From Hydrocarboniphaga sp. (lineage in GTDB: Bacteria > Pseudomonadota > Gammaproteobacteria > Nevskiales > Nevskiaceae), in contig NZ_JAQGNT010000045.1 in assembly GCF_028291725.1 (NCBI RefSeq), positions 45,626-109,625 on the forward strand: a stretch of DNA of 64,000 nt. Direction: 5' to 3'. A program made the translations under genes and the position numbers. The notes beneath the pieces are model-generated. The model saw only the letters and a program-made list of their open reading frames with translations. It searched no databases and was not told the DNA's origin. Positions 8,487 through 16,447 of this stretch are shown here, piece after piece (within the stretch, counting starts at the first letter, position 1; every line of letters starts with the position of its first letter).

Positions 8487-10598
8487 ATGGCAATGACCAA
8501 GCACACGTTCTGTCGCATCTGCGAGCCGCTATGCCCGCTGGTCGCCGATCTCGACGACGACGGCGCCGTGACCCGGCTGCGTCCGGATCGTGAGCATCCG
8601 GTCACCCGGGGATTTGCCTGCCACAAGGGTCTGTCGTACCTGGACGTGCACCTCGATCCGGATCGCGTCGACTATCCGCTACGCCGCACCAATCCCAAAT
8701 CCGAGCCGATCGGCCAGTTCGAGCGCGTGAGCTGGGATGAGGCCTTGGCCGATATCGGGCAGCGCCTGCGCGAGATCCGCGATCGCCACGGGCCCGACGC
8801 CATCAGCTGCTACTACGGCAACCCGATCGCGTTCGACACCAAGGCCTTCATGCCGGCAATCGGCCTGGCATCGAAGATCGGCACGCGCCACAACTTCGGC
8901 GCCGGCACGCAGGACATGTGCAACAAGCCCGCCGCGCTGGAAGCAGTTTTCGGTTCGTCGCAGTGGACCATCCCGGACTTCTACAACACCCAGTACCTGC
9001 TGTGCTTCGGCGCCAATCCAAAAGTGTCGCACTGGACCACGGTGTCGACGCACAAGCCGATGCACGTCTGCCAGGACATCGTCGCGCGCGGCGGCAAGGT
9101 GCGCTTCGTCAATCCGCGGCGCATCGAGTCGATCGGCGACACCACCGGCGAACTGGTGCAGATCAAGCCGGACACCGATGTGTACTTGATGGCGGCACTG
9201 CTCCACGAGATCGATCGCAACAAGGGTTTCGACGAAGCGGCGGTCGCCCGGCATGGCCGGCGTGTCGCCGAGCTGCGCGCGTTCGTCGCGCGCTATCCGG
9301 CCGAGCGCGTCGCCAGCGTGACCGGCATCGATGCCGATACCATCCGCAGGATCGCAGGCGAATTCATCCAGGCGAAGTCGGCCGCTGTCTACATGTCGAC
9401 CGGCGTCAACCAAGGCCGGCAAGGCACGCTCGCCTACTGGCTGCTCAACATGCTGAGCTTCGTGACCGGCAACCTGGGCGCCCGCGGCGGCAACTACTAC
9501 GCCAAGGGCTTTGCGCCGGTCAGCGCGACCGAGCCCGCGCAGGCAAAATATTTCGATACTCCGCTGGGCGAAATGCGCCACGTGTTCTTCGCGCTGCCCG
9601 CCAATCTGATGGCGGACTTCATCGAGGTCGAACCGGATCCGGTTCGTGCATTGCTGGTGCTGTCCGGCAATCCCCTGCTTTCCGTCAGCGGCGAGGATCG
9701 CCTGAGGCAGGCTTTGCCGAAACTCGATCTGATCGTCTGCCTGGATCTGTACCGGAATGCGACCGGCGAATACGCCGACTACATCCTGCCCGCGACCGAC
9801 TGGTTGGAGCGCGAGGACATCACGCACATCTCCAACGGCGTGCAGCCAACGCCCTACGTGCAGTATAGCGACGCAGTCGTGGCACCAAGGGGCGAGCGCA
9901 AAGGCGATTGGTGGATCATCGCGCGGATCGAACGCGAACTTGGCCTGCCCAACATGCTCGACGGCGATCCGCCGCAGCACGCCGTCTGGCTCGACGGCAT
10001 GCTGGCCGCGTCGGGCCTCACGGTAGACGCGCTGCGCGTGATGCCGCACCAGACCGCGTTGCTTCCGCAGCCGGCGCGCGAAGCCTTCTTCGACGATCTG
10101 GTGGCCTGGCCGGACAAGAAGGTCAACTGCTGCCCGGAAATCTTCGACGAGGCGCTGCTCCGCTGTGAAACGATATTCAGTGAACTGGATAGCGAAGACC
10201 CGCAGCAGCTCAAAATGATCTCATTGCGCACCCACTACATGCACAACAGCAACCTGGCGAACATGAAGGCGCTCAAGACCGCGAAGCACGGCCTCAATCC
10301 CCTGCATATCCATCCAGACGACGCGGCTCGCAGGGGACTGGCCGAAGGCGACAACGCACGCATCTTCAATCTCAACGGCAGTGTGACGACCAATATCAGC
10401 TTCGACGACACGCTGATGCCCGGCGTGATCGCTCTCAGTCATGGCTACGGACACGGGGCCGCACCCGGCGTTACGCGAGCCCACGCTCTGCCCGGCGTCA
10501 ACGCCAATCGCCTGATGCCGACAGGGCCGGGCAGCTACGACAAGCTGAGCAACATGTCGCACATGACCGGTATCGCAGTCGAGGTCGAGAAGGCCTGA
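8487..10598 (+). CDS. Molybdopterin-dependent oxidoreductase with N-terminal [4Fe-4S]
   Basis: 703 residues. FCRICEPLC (Cys9, 12, 16) with a fourth cysteine at 45 (FACHKG) forms the [4Fe-4S] site. Then come CYYGNPIAF, LLCFGANPKVSHW, FVNPRRIES, VLSGNPLLSVSGEDR, and YADYILPATDWLERED. The C-terminal domain has MHNSNLANMK and LSHGYGHGAAPG. It belongs to the same superfamily as the genes at 1 and 4628 but is clearly divergent from both, so it is not a recent tandem copy. GGAG is 7 bases before the ATG. It follows the FprA-like gene by 30 bases and ends the plus-strand block, converging on a crotonase operon. Confidence 0.9.
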   Translation: MAMTKHTFCRICEPLCPLVADLDDDGAVTRLRPDREHPVTRGFACHKGLSYLDVHLDPDRVDYPLRRTNPKSEPIGQFERVSWDEALADIGQRLREIRDRHGPDAISCYYGNPIAFDTKAFMPAIGLASKIGTRHNFGAGTQDMCNKPAALEAVFGSSQWTIPDFYNTQYLLCFGANPKVSHWTTVSTHKPMHVCQDIVARGGKVRFVNPRRIESIGDTTGELVQIKPDTDVYLMAALLHEIDRNKGFDEAAVARHGRRVAELRAFVARYPAERVASVTGIDADTIRRIAGEFIQAKSAAVYMSTGVNQGRQGTLAYWLLNMLSFVTGNLGARGGNYYAKGFAPVSATEPAQAKYFDTPLGEMRHVFFALPANLMADFIEVEPDPVRALLVLSGNPLLSVSGEDRLRQALPKLDLIVCLDLYRNATGEYADYILPATDWLEREDITHISNGVQPTPYVQYSDAVVAPRGERKGDWWIIARIERELGLPNMLDGDPPQHAVWLDGMLAASGLTVDALRVMPHQTALLPQPAREAFFDDLVAWPDKKVNCCPEIFDEALLRCETIFSELDSEDPQQLKMISLRTHYMHNSNLANMKALKTAKHGLNPLHIHPDDAARRGLAEGDNARIFNLNGSVTTNISFDDTLMPGVIALSHGYGHGAAPGVTRAHALPGVNANRLMPTGPGSYDKLSNMSHMTGIAVEVEKA

Positions 10599-10659
10599 AG
10601 CCGCGCTCGCGCCGCCGGTGACGACGGCGACCCTGCCCTGCAGTCTCGCGCGCATCGGA

Positions 10660-11451
10660 TCAGCGTCCCCGGGCCAATTTCGCGGTCACGCCGCGCACAC
10701 GCTCGGCCACGTCCGGGCTGAACGAAGTCAGCAACTCGTAGCCGAGCGAGGATTCGAAGATCGGCATCGCCTGCCGCAGCCAGTGGTTGAGCGAGCGCTT
10801 GGTGAATTCCAGCGCCAGTTCGGACTGCGACGACAATCCTTCGGCGATCTCCAGCGCGCGCGGTAGCACCTCGACCGCGGGCACCGACTCCGACACCAGG
10901 CCGATGCGCTCGGCCTCGCGTCCCTTGATCTTCTTGCAAGTCAGCAGGTAGTACTTGGCCTTGGCCATGCCGCACAGCAGCGGCCAGATCAGCGCTGCGT
11001 GATCGCCGGCGGCCAGGCCGATGCGCGTATGCCCGTCGCAGAGCACGGTATCTTCGTTGATGATGGAGATGTCGGCGAGCAGCGCCACCGCGAGCCCTGC
11101 ACCCGCGGCCGGGCCGTTGATCGCAGAAACGATCGGCTTGCGGCAATCGATCATGCCGGTGACGATCTGCAGCGTCTCGCGCGTCATCGCCAGCTTGCGC
11201 GCGTAGTCATCGGCTTCGGAGACGATCGAGTCGTAATCGCCGCCCGCGCTGAAAGCCTTTCCCGCGCCGGTGATCACACCGACCCTTGCCAGCTCGTCGC
11301 GGTCCAGCAGTCCCGGCAGCATCGCCAGTTCGCGATGCAGCACGGCATCGGTCGCATTCATGCGATCCGGGCGATTGAGCGTGAATACGACGACGCCCGG
11401 CGACGGCCGGTCGATCAGAATTCGCTGAAACGAATAGTGCGGTTCGGTCAT
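10660..11451 (-). CDS. Enoyl-CoA hydratase/isomerase family protein (crotonase)
   Basis: 263 residues from the ATG at 11451, which has GGAGAG upstream; longer forms from 11463 or 11508 lack a good site. Crotonase features are FTLNRPDRMNATD, ITGAGKAFSAGGD (oxyanion loop) and AINGPAAGAGLAVALLAD. The position of the first catalytic glutamate (GGGxE in hydratases) is AGLAV, and the second (PE...G) reads HTRIGLAAGD, so both glutamates seem to be absent. It may therefore act as an isomerase, hydrolase, dehalogenase-like or ring-cleaving crotonase. It is the last gene of a Rieske-CoA transferase-crotonase operon. Confidence 0.85.
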   Translation of the reverse strand: MTEPHYSFQRILIDRPSPGVVVFTLNRPDRMNATDAVLHRELAMLPGLLDRDELARVGVITGAGKAFSAGGDYDSIVSEADDYARKLAMTRETLQIVTGMIDCRKPIVSAINGPAAGAGLAVALLADISIINEDTVLCDGHTRIGLAAGDHAALIWPLLCGMAKAKYYLLTCKKIKGREAERIGLVSESVPAVEVLPRALEIAEGLSSQSELALEFTKRSLNHWLRQAMPIFESSLGYELLTSFSPDVAERVRGVTAKLARGR

Positions 11452-11532
11452 GTCGCTCTCCATCCACTGCAATGGCAGCCGGCCATGCGTTCGGAACCGA
11501 GCGGGCACGGCGTCGCCGCTCTGACGGCCATC

Positions 11533-12753
11533 TCAATAGACGACCCGGTTCTTCTTCAGGCGTTCCAGCTCGTCGCCATCGATACCGAGCAGCTTGCCCA
11601 GCACTTCGGCCGAGTGCTGCCATTGCGTCGGAGCGAGAGTCGGCGCGAACGTCTGGCCCGGCGTCTTTACCGGCGTCGAAGCCAGACGCAGCTTGCCGAT
11701 GCCCGGATATTCCACTTCGTAGATGTTGTGGCGCGCAAGAAAATGCGGATCGGTAGCCAGATCCCGCAGCATATTGGCGGGCCCGCCAGGAACGTCGTAT
11801 TCGAGGAAGATCGCCATCCATTCATCGCGGCGGCGCGTGGCGAAGATGGCGCTGAGTTCCTGGTGAATCTGTTCATCGACCAGGGCAATGTCGTCGCCGG
11901 ATTCATAACGGGCGGCGAGATCGGGACGTTCGACCACACTGCAGAATCGCTTCCAGAACTTCGGGAAGAAGCCCTGAAAGAAGATGCCGAAGCCGTCCAG
12001 CGTCTGGTAGGTGTTGAGACGCGGCCAGCCGGCCATTCTGCCGGCGCTGTTGTAGAAGCCGGGTCGCGTATGCAGCAAGGGCTCGTTCAACACCGCATCG
12101 ACGCCTTCGGGCAGCCAATGCGCCGCAGATTCCGCTCCGGTGACTTCGATCAAAGCGCCCTGCCCGCAGCGCTGCGCGCGCACCACCGCCGCCAAGGTTC
12201 CGAGCGCCGCGTTCAGGCCCATCGCATGCATGCCGATCGGCGCCCAGTCGGTGCGCGCGCGCTCTTCCGGTGACAGTCCATAAGGATTCTTCGATGACAA
12301 ACCGCCGAATGCGTCAAAAGAGGGCCCATGCGAACCCAGTCGGCAGTAGGGCCCGCTGCGGCCCAGGCCCGAGATCGAGCAGAACACGATGCGCGGATTG
12401 AGCTCGCGCAGCGTCTCATAGCCCAGGCCTAGGCGATCGAGCACACCGGCGCGCATGCCTTCAATGACAACGTCGGATTTTTCGGCAAGGTCGCGGAACA
12501 GTCTTGCGCCGGCTTCAGTCTTCAGATCGAGACCCACGCTCTTCTTGCCACGATTCCAGCGCAGGTGTAGCAGACTCGCGCCGTCGGCGGCGCCGACCGC
12601 GGGCGTGCTGGTATGTCGCAGAGGATCGCCGTCCAGGCCTTCGACCTTGATGACCTCCGCGCCCATGTCGGCCAGGTAGCCACCGAGGCTGGAGGGGCCA
12701 AGCTGCGCGACTTCGAGAACGCGGATGCCCTGAAGAAAATCATATCCACCCAT
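11533..12753 (-). CDS. Family III CoA-transferase (CaiB/BaiF)
   Basis: 406 residues. Typical opening LQGIRVLEVAQLGPSSLGG, then LADMGAEVIKVE (the Asp region of the active site), NRGKKSVGLDLK, SISGLGRSGPY and TLAAVVRAQRCGQG. It moves CoA between carboxylates, activating a substrate without ATP, or acts as a racemase in some relatives. The ATG at 12753 has GGAGG upstream. Its start is 2 bases from the Rieske stop, so the two are translationally coupled. It is probably the CoA-activation step for the product of that oxygenase. Confidence 0.92.
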   Translation of the reverse strand: MGGYDFLQGIRVLEVAQLGPSSLGGYLADMGAEVIKVEGLDGDPLRHTSTPAVGAADGASLLHLRWNRGKKSVGLDLKTEAGARLFRDLAEKSDVVIEGMRAGVLDRLGLGYETLRELNPRIVFCSISGLGRSGPYCRLGSHGPSFDAFGGLSSKNPYGLSPEERARTDWAPIGMHAMGLNAALGTLAAVVRAQRCGQGALIEVTGAESAAHWLPEGVDAVLNEPLLHTRPGFYNSAGRMAGWPRLNTYQTLDGFGIFFQGFFPKFWKRFCSVVERPDLAARYESGDDIALVDEQIHQELSAIFATRRRDEWMAIFLEYDVPGGPANMLRDLATDPHFLARHNIYEVEYPGIGKLRLASTPVKTPGQTFAPTLAPTQWQHSAEVLGKLLGIDGDELERLKKNRVVY

Positions 12754-12755
12754 GC

Positions 12756-13940
12756 TCAGCCTCCGTTGCCGGCTAAGTCTGCAGCTAGCTGCAGATGCAG
12801 GTGCTGACACGACACCTCACTGCGGCCATAGCGAAACATCCCATCGGGAGCGGCTTCAGCGTTCTGCTGTATGTAGCGTTCCATCGGCCAGTCTTCCTTG
12901 GTCGCGGCGTTCTCGAGAATTTCCCAGCTTTTCTGCAGCCGTTTCTCGATCTCTGGCGTGAGGATCTCCGAGCGCACCAGAAAGCGGATTTGCGTTATAG
13001 ATTTCGACGGACTTTCTATCGAAGGCCACACCGTCCAGAACTCGATGTGATCCGGCGCCGCGATCATCATCGCGTTCGGATAGATCACCAGATTGGAACC
13101 GATATACTTGGAGCCGCCGTTGAGTTCGACTCCCGCTTTGATCAGTTTGCGCAGCTTGGTGCGCGCGCCGAAGTGCTGGCCGTGACGGCCGTAGCGGCGA
13201 TAGACCCCGACATTGGTCTCGATCAACTCGCCGACGCCGCCGACGTGCAGAAAGCGCGGATGCAGGATGTCGATAGCGCCATCCATCACCAGTTTCCAGT
13301 TGATGTCGAGCGTGAAAGTCCTTTCCAGATAGATGCTGGATTTCTCCAGCTCCCAAGGTGTGATTTGAGCATCGACCTCGCCGCCGAGGTAGTCGGCTAG
13401 CGACCGCTCGCGATCGTTGGACATGTCGACGAAGATCAGGCCGTGCCGTTGCTCGGTCTTGTAGCGATGCAGCCCGTTGCAGCCACGATCTATCTGGTCA
13501 AAAGAGCTTTCATAGGGCACGTTGCGCAGTGCGCCGCTGTCGCGCTCATAGGACCAGCCATGGTACTGACACATGAAGACGCGTTTGGACCCCGAAGGCT
13601 TGGTTTCAACACGCCCACCGCGATGGCGGCACATGTTCAGATAGGCCTGCACGCCACCGGCGCTCTGTCGCACAATGAGCAATGCAACTCCCAGCACTTC
13701 ACGCGTCACGAAATCGCCCGCGTTCGGGATCTCGGAGCAATGCGCCACCAGCAGCGGCAGCGTTTTCATTAGTGCGATCTCAGCTTTTGCACGAACCGGG
13801 CTGACGAAATGTTCGATCGGCACATGCAGATCCTGATCAGCAAGATCAGTGGTGTCGTCGCGAAGGTGGGTTATCAGCCGGGCCGATACGTCGGCTTGCA
13901 CCCGCACATCGCGCTTGACCTCGGACAGGTCTTCGGACAT
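12756..13940 (-). CDS. Rieske aromatic-ring-hydroxylating oxygenase, alpha subunit
   Basis: 394 residues. The Rieske cluster ligands are CRHRG and CQYHGW. The catalytic domain has NWKLVMDGAIDILHPRFLH, holding the histidines of the mononuclear iron site; a Leu replaces the Tyr usually found before the first His. No beta-subunit or dedicated ferredoxin gene is adjacent, as in homotrimeric Rieske enzymes such as KshA or phthalate-type oxygenases. Start at 13940 has GGAGGAGAG upstream. The gene is transcribed divergently from a TetR gene across a perfect palindrome that lies next to a TTGACA -35, so it is probably repressed by that regulator. Confidence 0.92.
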   Translation of the reverse strand: MSEDLSEVKRDVRVQADVSARLITHLRDDTTDLADQDLHVPIEHFVSPVRAKAEIALMKTLPLLVAHCSEIPNAGDFVTREVLGVALLIVRQSAGGVQAYLNMCRHRGGRVETKPSGSKRVFMCQYHGWSYERDSGALRNVPYESSFDQIDRGCNGLHRYKTEQRHGLIFVDMSNDRERSLADYLGGEVDAQITPWELEKSSIYLERTFTLDINWKLVMDGAIDILHPRFLHVGGVGELIETNVGVYRRYGRHGQHFGARTKLRKLIKAGVELNGGSKYIGSNLVIYPNAMMIAAPDHIEFWTVWPSIESPSKSITQIRFLVRSEILTPEIEKRLQKSWEILENAATKEDWPMERYIQQNAEAAPDGMFRYGRSEVSCQHLHLQLAADLAGNGG

Positions 13941-14011
13941 TCCACTCTCCTCCATCGTCTGCGACGGTCGCCTTGTGCCGTCGCTTGGGTATCACCGCAA
14001 GCTCAAGTTAT

Positions 14012-14029
14012 ACAAATTACGTAATTTGT
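14012..14029. promoter_or_regulatory. 18-bp perfect palindrome, putative TetR operator
   Basis: ACAAATTACGTAATTTGT is a perfect inverted repeat in the divergent gap between the Rieske gene and tetR. On the minus strand a consensus TTGACA (14027-14032) sits at its edge, so the palindrome fills the -35/-10 spacer of the Rieske promoter. On the plus strand TATACT (14037-14042) may be the -10 of tetR. Similar palindromes occur at 14701 and 22982. Confidence 0.7.
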
Positions 14030-14053
14030 CAACTTGTATACTCAACGACATCA

Positions 14054-14707
14054 ATGACCCAGGAAGCCGGCGGCGTGAGCGCAAAAGTGCAGAGGAAGCA
14101 ACCGTTGAGCACGGCGGACGAGAAACCGACGACCGCTGAGCGTATCGTCGCCGCGGCCTATCGCTGCTTCGACGATTACGGCATTGCCAAGACCACGATG
14201 GAGGACGTTGCCACCGCGGCGGGACTGTCACGCGCCTCGGTCTACAAGTATTTCGGTTCCAAAGACGAGATCGTTGCCCATATAACCGATCTGGAGATCG
14301 GCAAGATCAACGCCGAGGTAAGACGGCGCTTCGTGCGCAGGGCGACGATCGCCGAATCCCTCACAGAGTGCCTCTTCCTGGTGGTAAGGGCCGCCATGCG
14401 CAATCACTGCCTGCGCATGGTGCTGCAGACGATCGACTATCCCTCGCGTGCCGCTGATCCTGGCAGCGAAGCACACCGCAAACAGCGCGGCTGGTGGGGC
14501 ACGCTGCTCGACGATGCCTTGAGGACTGGAGAATTCGCCCGTGATCTGAGTGTGGACGACATCGTGTCCTGGCTAACGCTGGCCGAGCAGATGCTCGTAA
14601 TCAAGGTGGAAGCGGTTGAGATAGGCGACGACGAATTGCGCCGCTTCATCCGCCGCATGGTCATCCTGCCCCTGGTTCAGAAGCCGCGCCAGACTTCGAT
14701 ACAATAG
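14054..14707 (+). CDS. TetR/AcrR family transcriptional regulator
   Basis: 217 residues. The N-terminal HTH is TTMEDVATAAGLSRASVYKY followed by FGSKDE, preceded by RIVAAAYRCFDDYGIAK. The C-terminal ligand domain is not recognisable by eye. The ATG at 14054 has no clear ribosome site. GTG at 14075, with GGAAG upstream, is an alternative. If TATACT at 14037 is the -10, the message would be nearly leaderless from 14054. It is divergent from the Rieske operon and upstream of a crotonase-nitroreductase pair, with palindromes on both sides, so it probably controls both (inference). Confidence 0.88.
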   Translation: MTQEAGGVSAKVQRKQPLSTADEKPTTAERIVAAAYRCFDDYGIAKTTMEDVATAAGLSRASVYKYFGSKDEIVAHITDLEIGKINAEVRRRFVRRATIAESLTECLFLVVRAAMRNHCLRMVLQTIDYPSRAADPGSEAHRKQRGWWGTLLDDALRTGEFARDLSVDDIVSWLTLAEQMLVIKVEAVEIGDDELRRFIRRMVILPLVQKPRQTSIQ

Positions 14708-14718
14708 TTAATAATTGT
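14701..14718. promoter_or_regulatory. Palindrome at tetR 3' end, putative operator
   Basis: ACAATAGTTAATAATTGT has the symmetric pattern ACAATnnTTAAnnATTGT. It is 18 bp long, the same length as the palindrome at 14012, and shares the outer ACAA/TTGT. It overlaps the tetR stop and lies 75 bases before the crotonase start at 14793. Confidence 0.5.
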
Positions 14719-14792
14719 AATGCACCGGTGTTGACCGGGATCTTAAATCGAGGCCAGCCCCTGTTGACGATGGCGCTCGGCCGGGAGCTAGC

Positions 14793-15659
14793 GTGATCTA
14801 CCAGACCTTGCTGCTTAGCCATGAAGACGGCGTGGCGGCCCTTACTCTCAATCGTCCACAGAGCTACAACGCTATCAGCGTGACGATGCTGCAGGAGTTG
14901 CTGCTGGTCTTGGACGAAATCGAGGCCGACGACAGCTTACGAGCGGTGCTGATCACGGGCGCTGGCCGTGCGTTCAGCAGCGGCGGCGACCTGACTGGAC
15001 CGCTCGATCCGGAAATCGACGACCCTTCCGTGATCCCGGGGCTGCCGCCAGAGCACCGCGACGCGGTGCTGGCGCGCATCGGCGACAAGATCGGAGCTAA
15101 CCTGCGTGCCCATCACAATCCCGTCGCGATGCGCCTGCATACGTTCCCGAAGCCAGTCGTGTGCGCGGTCAACGGTGTCGCCGCCGGCGGCGCAATCGGC
15201 ATGGCGCTGTGCTGCGACATCGTGGTCGCGGCCCGCTCGGCGCGCTTTGTCCCGGTTTTCACTCCAACACTGGCTTTCGTGCCGGATTTTGCGTGCAGCT
15301 GGCACCTGACGCGCCTGCTCGGCGCCGCCCGCGCCTCGGCCCTGGCACTCCTCGGAGAGCCCTTGAGCGCCGAAGACGCAGAACGTCATGGCCTGTTATG
15401 GAAAGTATTCGACGACGCCGAACTGGTCGCCGGCGCGATGGATATCGCAAGGCGTGTCGGGCGAAACTCTCGCAATGCCAACCGCCTGACCAAGCAGGCA
15501 ATGCAGGCTGCACAGCGGAATGACTTGTCGCAGCAGCTCGCTCTCGAAGCCGACTTTCAGCAGCACTGCGGCAGCACGCTGGATTTCATCGAAGGCGTAC
15601 TTGCATTTCAGCAAAAGCGCAAACCGCAGTTCAACCGTAGCCCGGAACCTCATACATGA
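14793..15659 (+). CDS. Enoyl-CoA hydratase/isomerase family protein (crotonase)
   Basis: 288 residues from a GTG start with GGGAG about 6 bases upstream. Crotonase signatures are LTLNRPQSYNAIS, ITGAGRAFSSGGDLTGP, and VNGVAAGGAIGMALCCD. The first glutamate position reads GGAIG and the second region FTPTLAFVPD, so the classical hydratase pair is not present, although an aspartate is near. A long insert after the oxyanion loop (about residues 70-110) is unusual. Its stop overlaps the nitroreductase start (ATGA). Confidence 0.85.
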   Translation: MIYQTLLLSHEDGVAALTLNRPQSYNAISVTMLQELLLVLDEIEADDSLRAVLITGAGRAFSSGGDLTGPLDPEIDDPSVIPGLPPEHRDAVLARIGDKIGANLRAHHNPVAMRLHTFPKPVVCAVNGVAAGGAIGMALCCDIVVAARSARFVPVFTPTLAFVPDFACSWHLTRLLGAARASALALLGEPLSAEDAERHGLLWKVFDDAELVAGAMDIARRVGRNSRNANRLTKQAMQAAQRNDLSQQLALEADFQQHCGSTLDFIEGVLAFQQKRKPQFNRSPEPHT

Positions 15660-16354
15660 GCCGCAATCCTTTTGCGCCGGCGGCCAGTGTCAGCGCCGCC
15701 CTGGCTTCACGCCGCAGCGTGCGCGCATTTCTCGATCGCAAGCCCGATCCGCAGCTACTGCGAAGCCTGCTGGAGCTTGCGGCACGTTCGCCTTCCGGAG
15801 GCAACCTGCAGCCCTGGCGCATCGTCGTCCTCGGTGGCGAGGTACTCGATCAATTCCGCGCGACGATGATGCAGCGCCTGGCCACGTCGCCGGCGCCGGA
15901 TGCGCCGCAATACCCGGTCTATCCGGCGAGCCTCGATGAGCCTTATCGCAGCAGTCGCTTCCGTGTGGGCGAGATGCTCTACACCCTGCTCGGCATCCCG
16001 CGCGACAGCAAAGCCCAGCGCCTGCAATGGTTCGCCAACAACTATCGCTTCTTCGGCGCGCCCGTCGGGCTTTTCTGCTACGTCGACCGTGGAATGGGCT
16101 CGGCGCAGTGGTCGGATCTCGGCATGTACCTGCAAAGCCTGATGCTGCTGCTGCGCGAACACGGCCTGGACAGCTGCCCTCAGGAATGCTGGTCTGTCTA
16201 CCACACGGTGGTCGACGGCTTCGTCGATGCACCAGCCAATCACCTGCTGTTCTGCGGCATGGCGATCGGCTATGCCGATCCACATGCGGCGGCGAACCAG
16301 CTGCAATCGGAGCGGATGGCGCTGGCGGAGTTTGCGCAGTTCCGCGGAATTTGA
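15656..16354 (+). CDS. Nitroreductase family flavoprotein
   Basis: 232 residues. FMN-binding nitroreductase-fold features are SRRSVRAFLDRKP near residue 18, LELAARSPSGGNLQPWRIVV (residues 40-59), SDLGMYLQSLMLLLREHGLD, and FCGMAIGYAD. The family reduces nitro, quinone or enone substrates with NAD(P)H, and some members dehalogenate or oxidise rings. It is translationally coupled to the crotonase before it, so the substrate is probably a CoA-pathway intermediate rather than a nitro compound (inference). Confidence 0.88.
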   Translation: MSRNPFAPAASVSAALASRRSVRAFLDRKPDPQLLRSLLELAARSPSGGNLQPWRIVVLGGEVLDQFRATMMQRLATSPAPDAPQYPVYPASLDEPYRSSRFRVGEMLYTLLGIPRDSKAQRLQWFANNYRFFGAPVGLFCYVDRGMGSAQWSDLGMYLQSLMLLLREHGLDSCPQECWSVYHTVVDGFVDAPANHLLFCGMAIGYADPHAAANQLQSERMALAEFAQFRGI

Positions 16355-16447
16355 GCGCGATCGGAACCTGCAGGTGCGGATCGCATTCGCGACTGACACC
16401 TGCAAGGGCACAGTCGCGGAATGGGTCTGCTCCTACGGCTTCTGTCT

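Noticed and set aside
1..10598. Steroid C25 dehydrogenase-type Mo enzyme
   Set aside because: Those enzymes have a larger alpha subunit with Fe-S beta and haem gamma subunits and a chaperone; none of these is seen here.
10999..12273. Long plus-strand open frame opposite the CoA-transferase and crotonase genes
   Set aside because: It is a GC-rich shadow frame: Arg/Ala/His-rich composition, no family motif, no ribosome site, and fully antisense to two recognisable genes. The same holds for the long antisense frames at 30717-31925 and 60748-62301.
14041..14075. Definite leaderless start for tetR at 14054
   Set aside because: TATACT lies at a suitable distance, but there is no convincing -35 and a GTG start at 14075 with a better ribosome site is available, so the point stays open.
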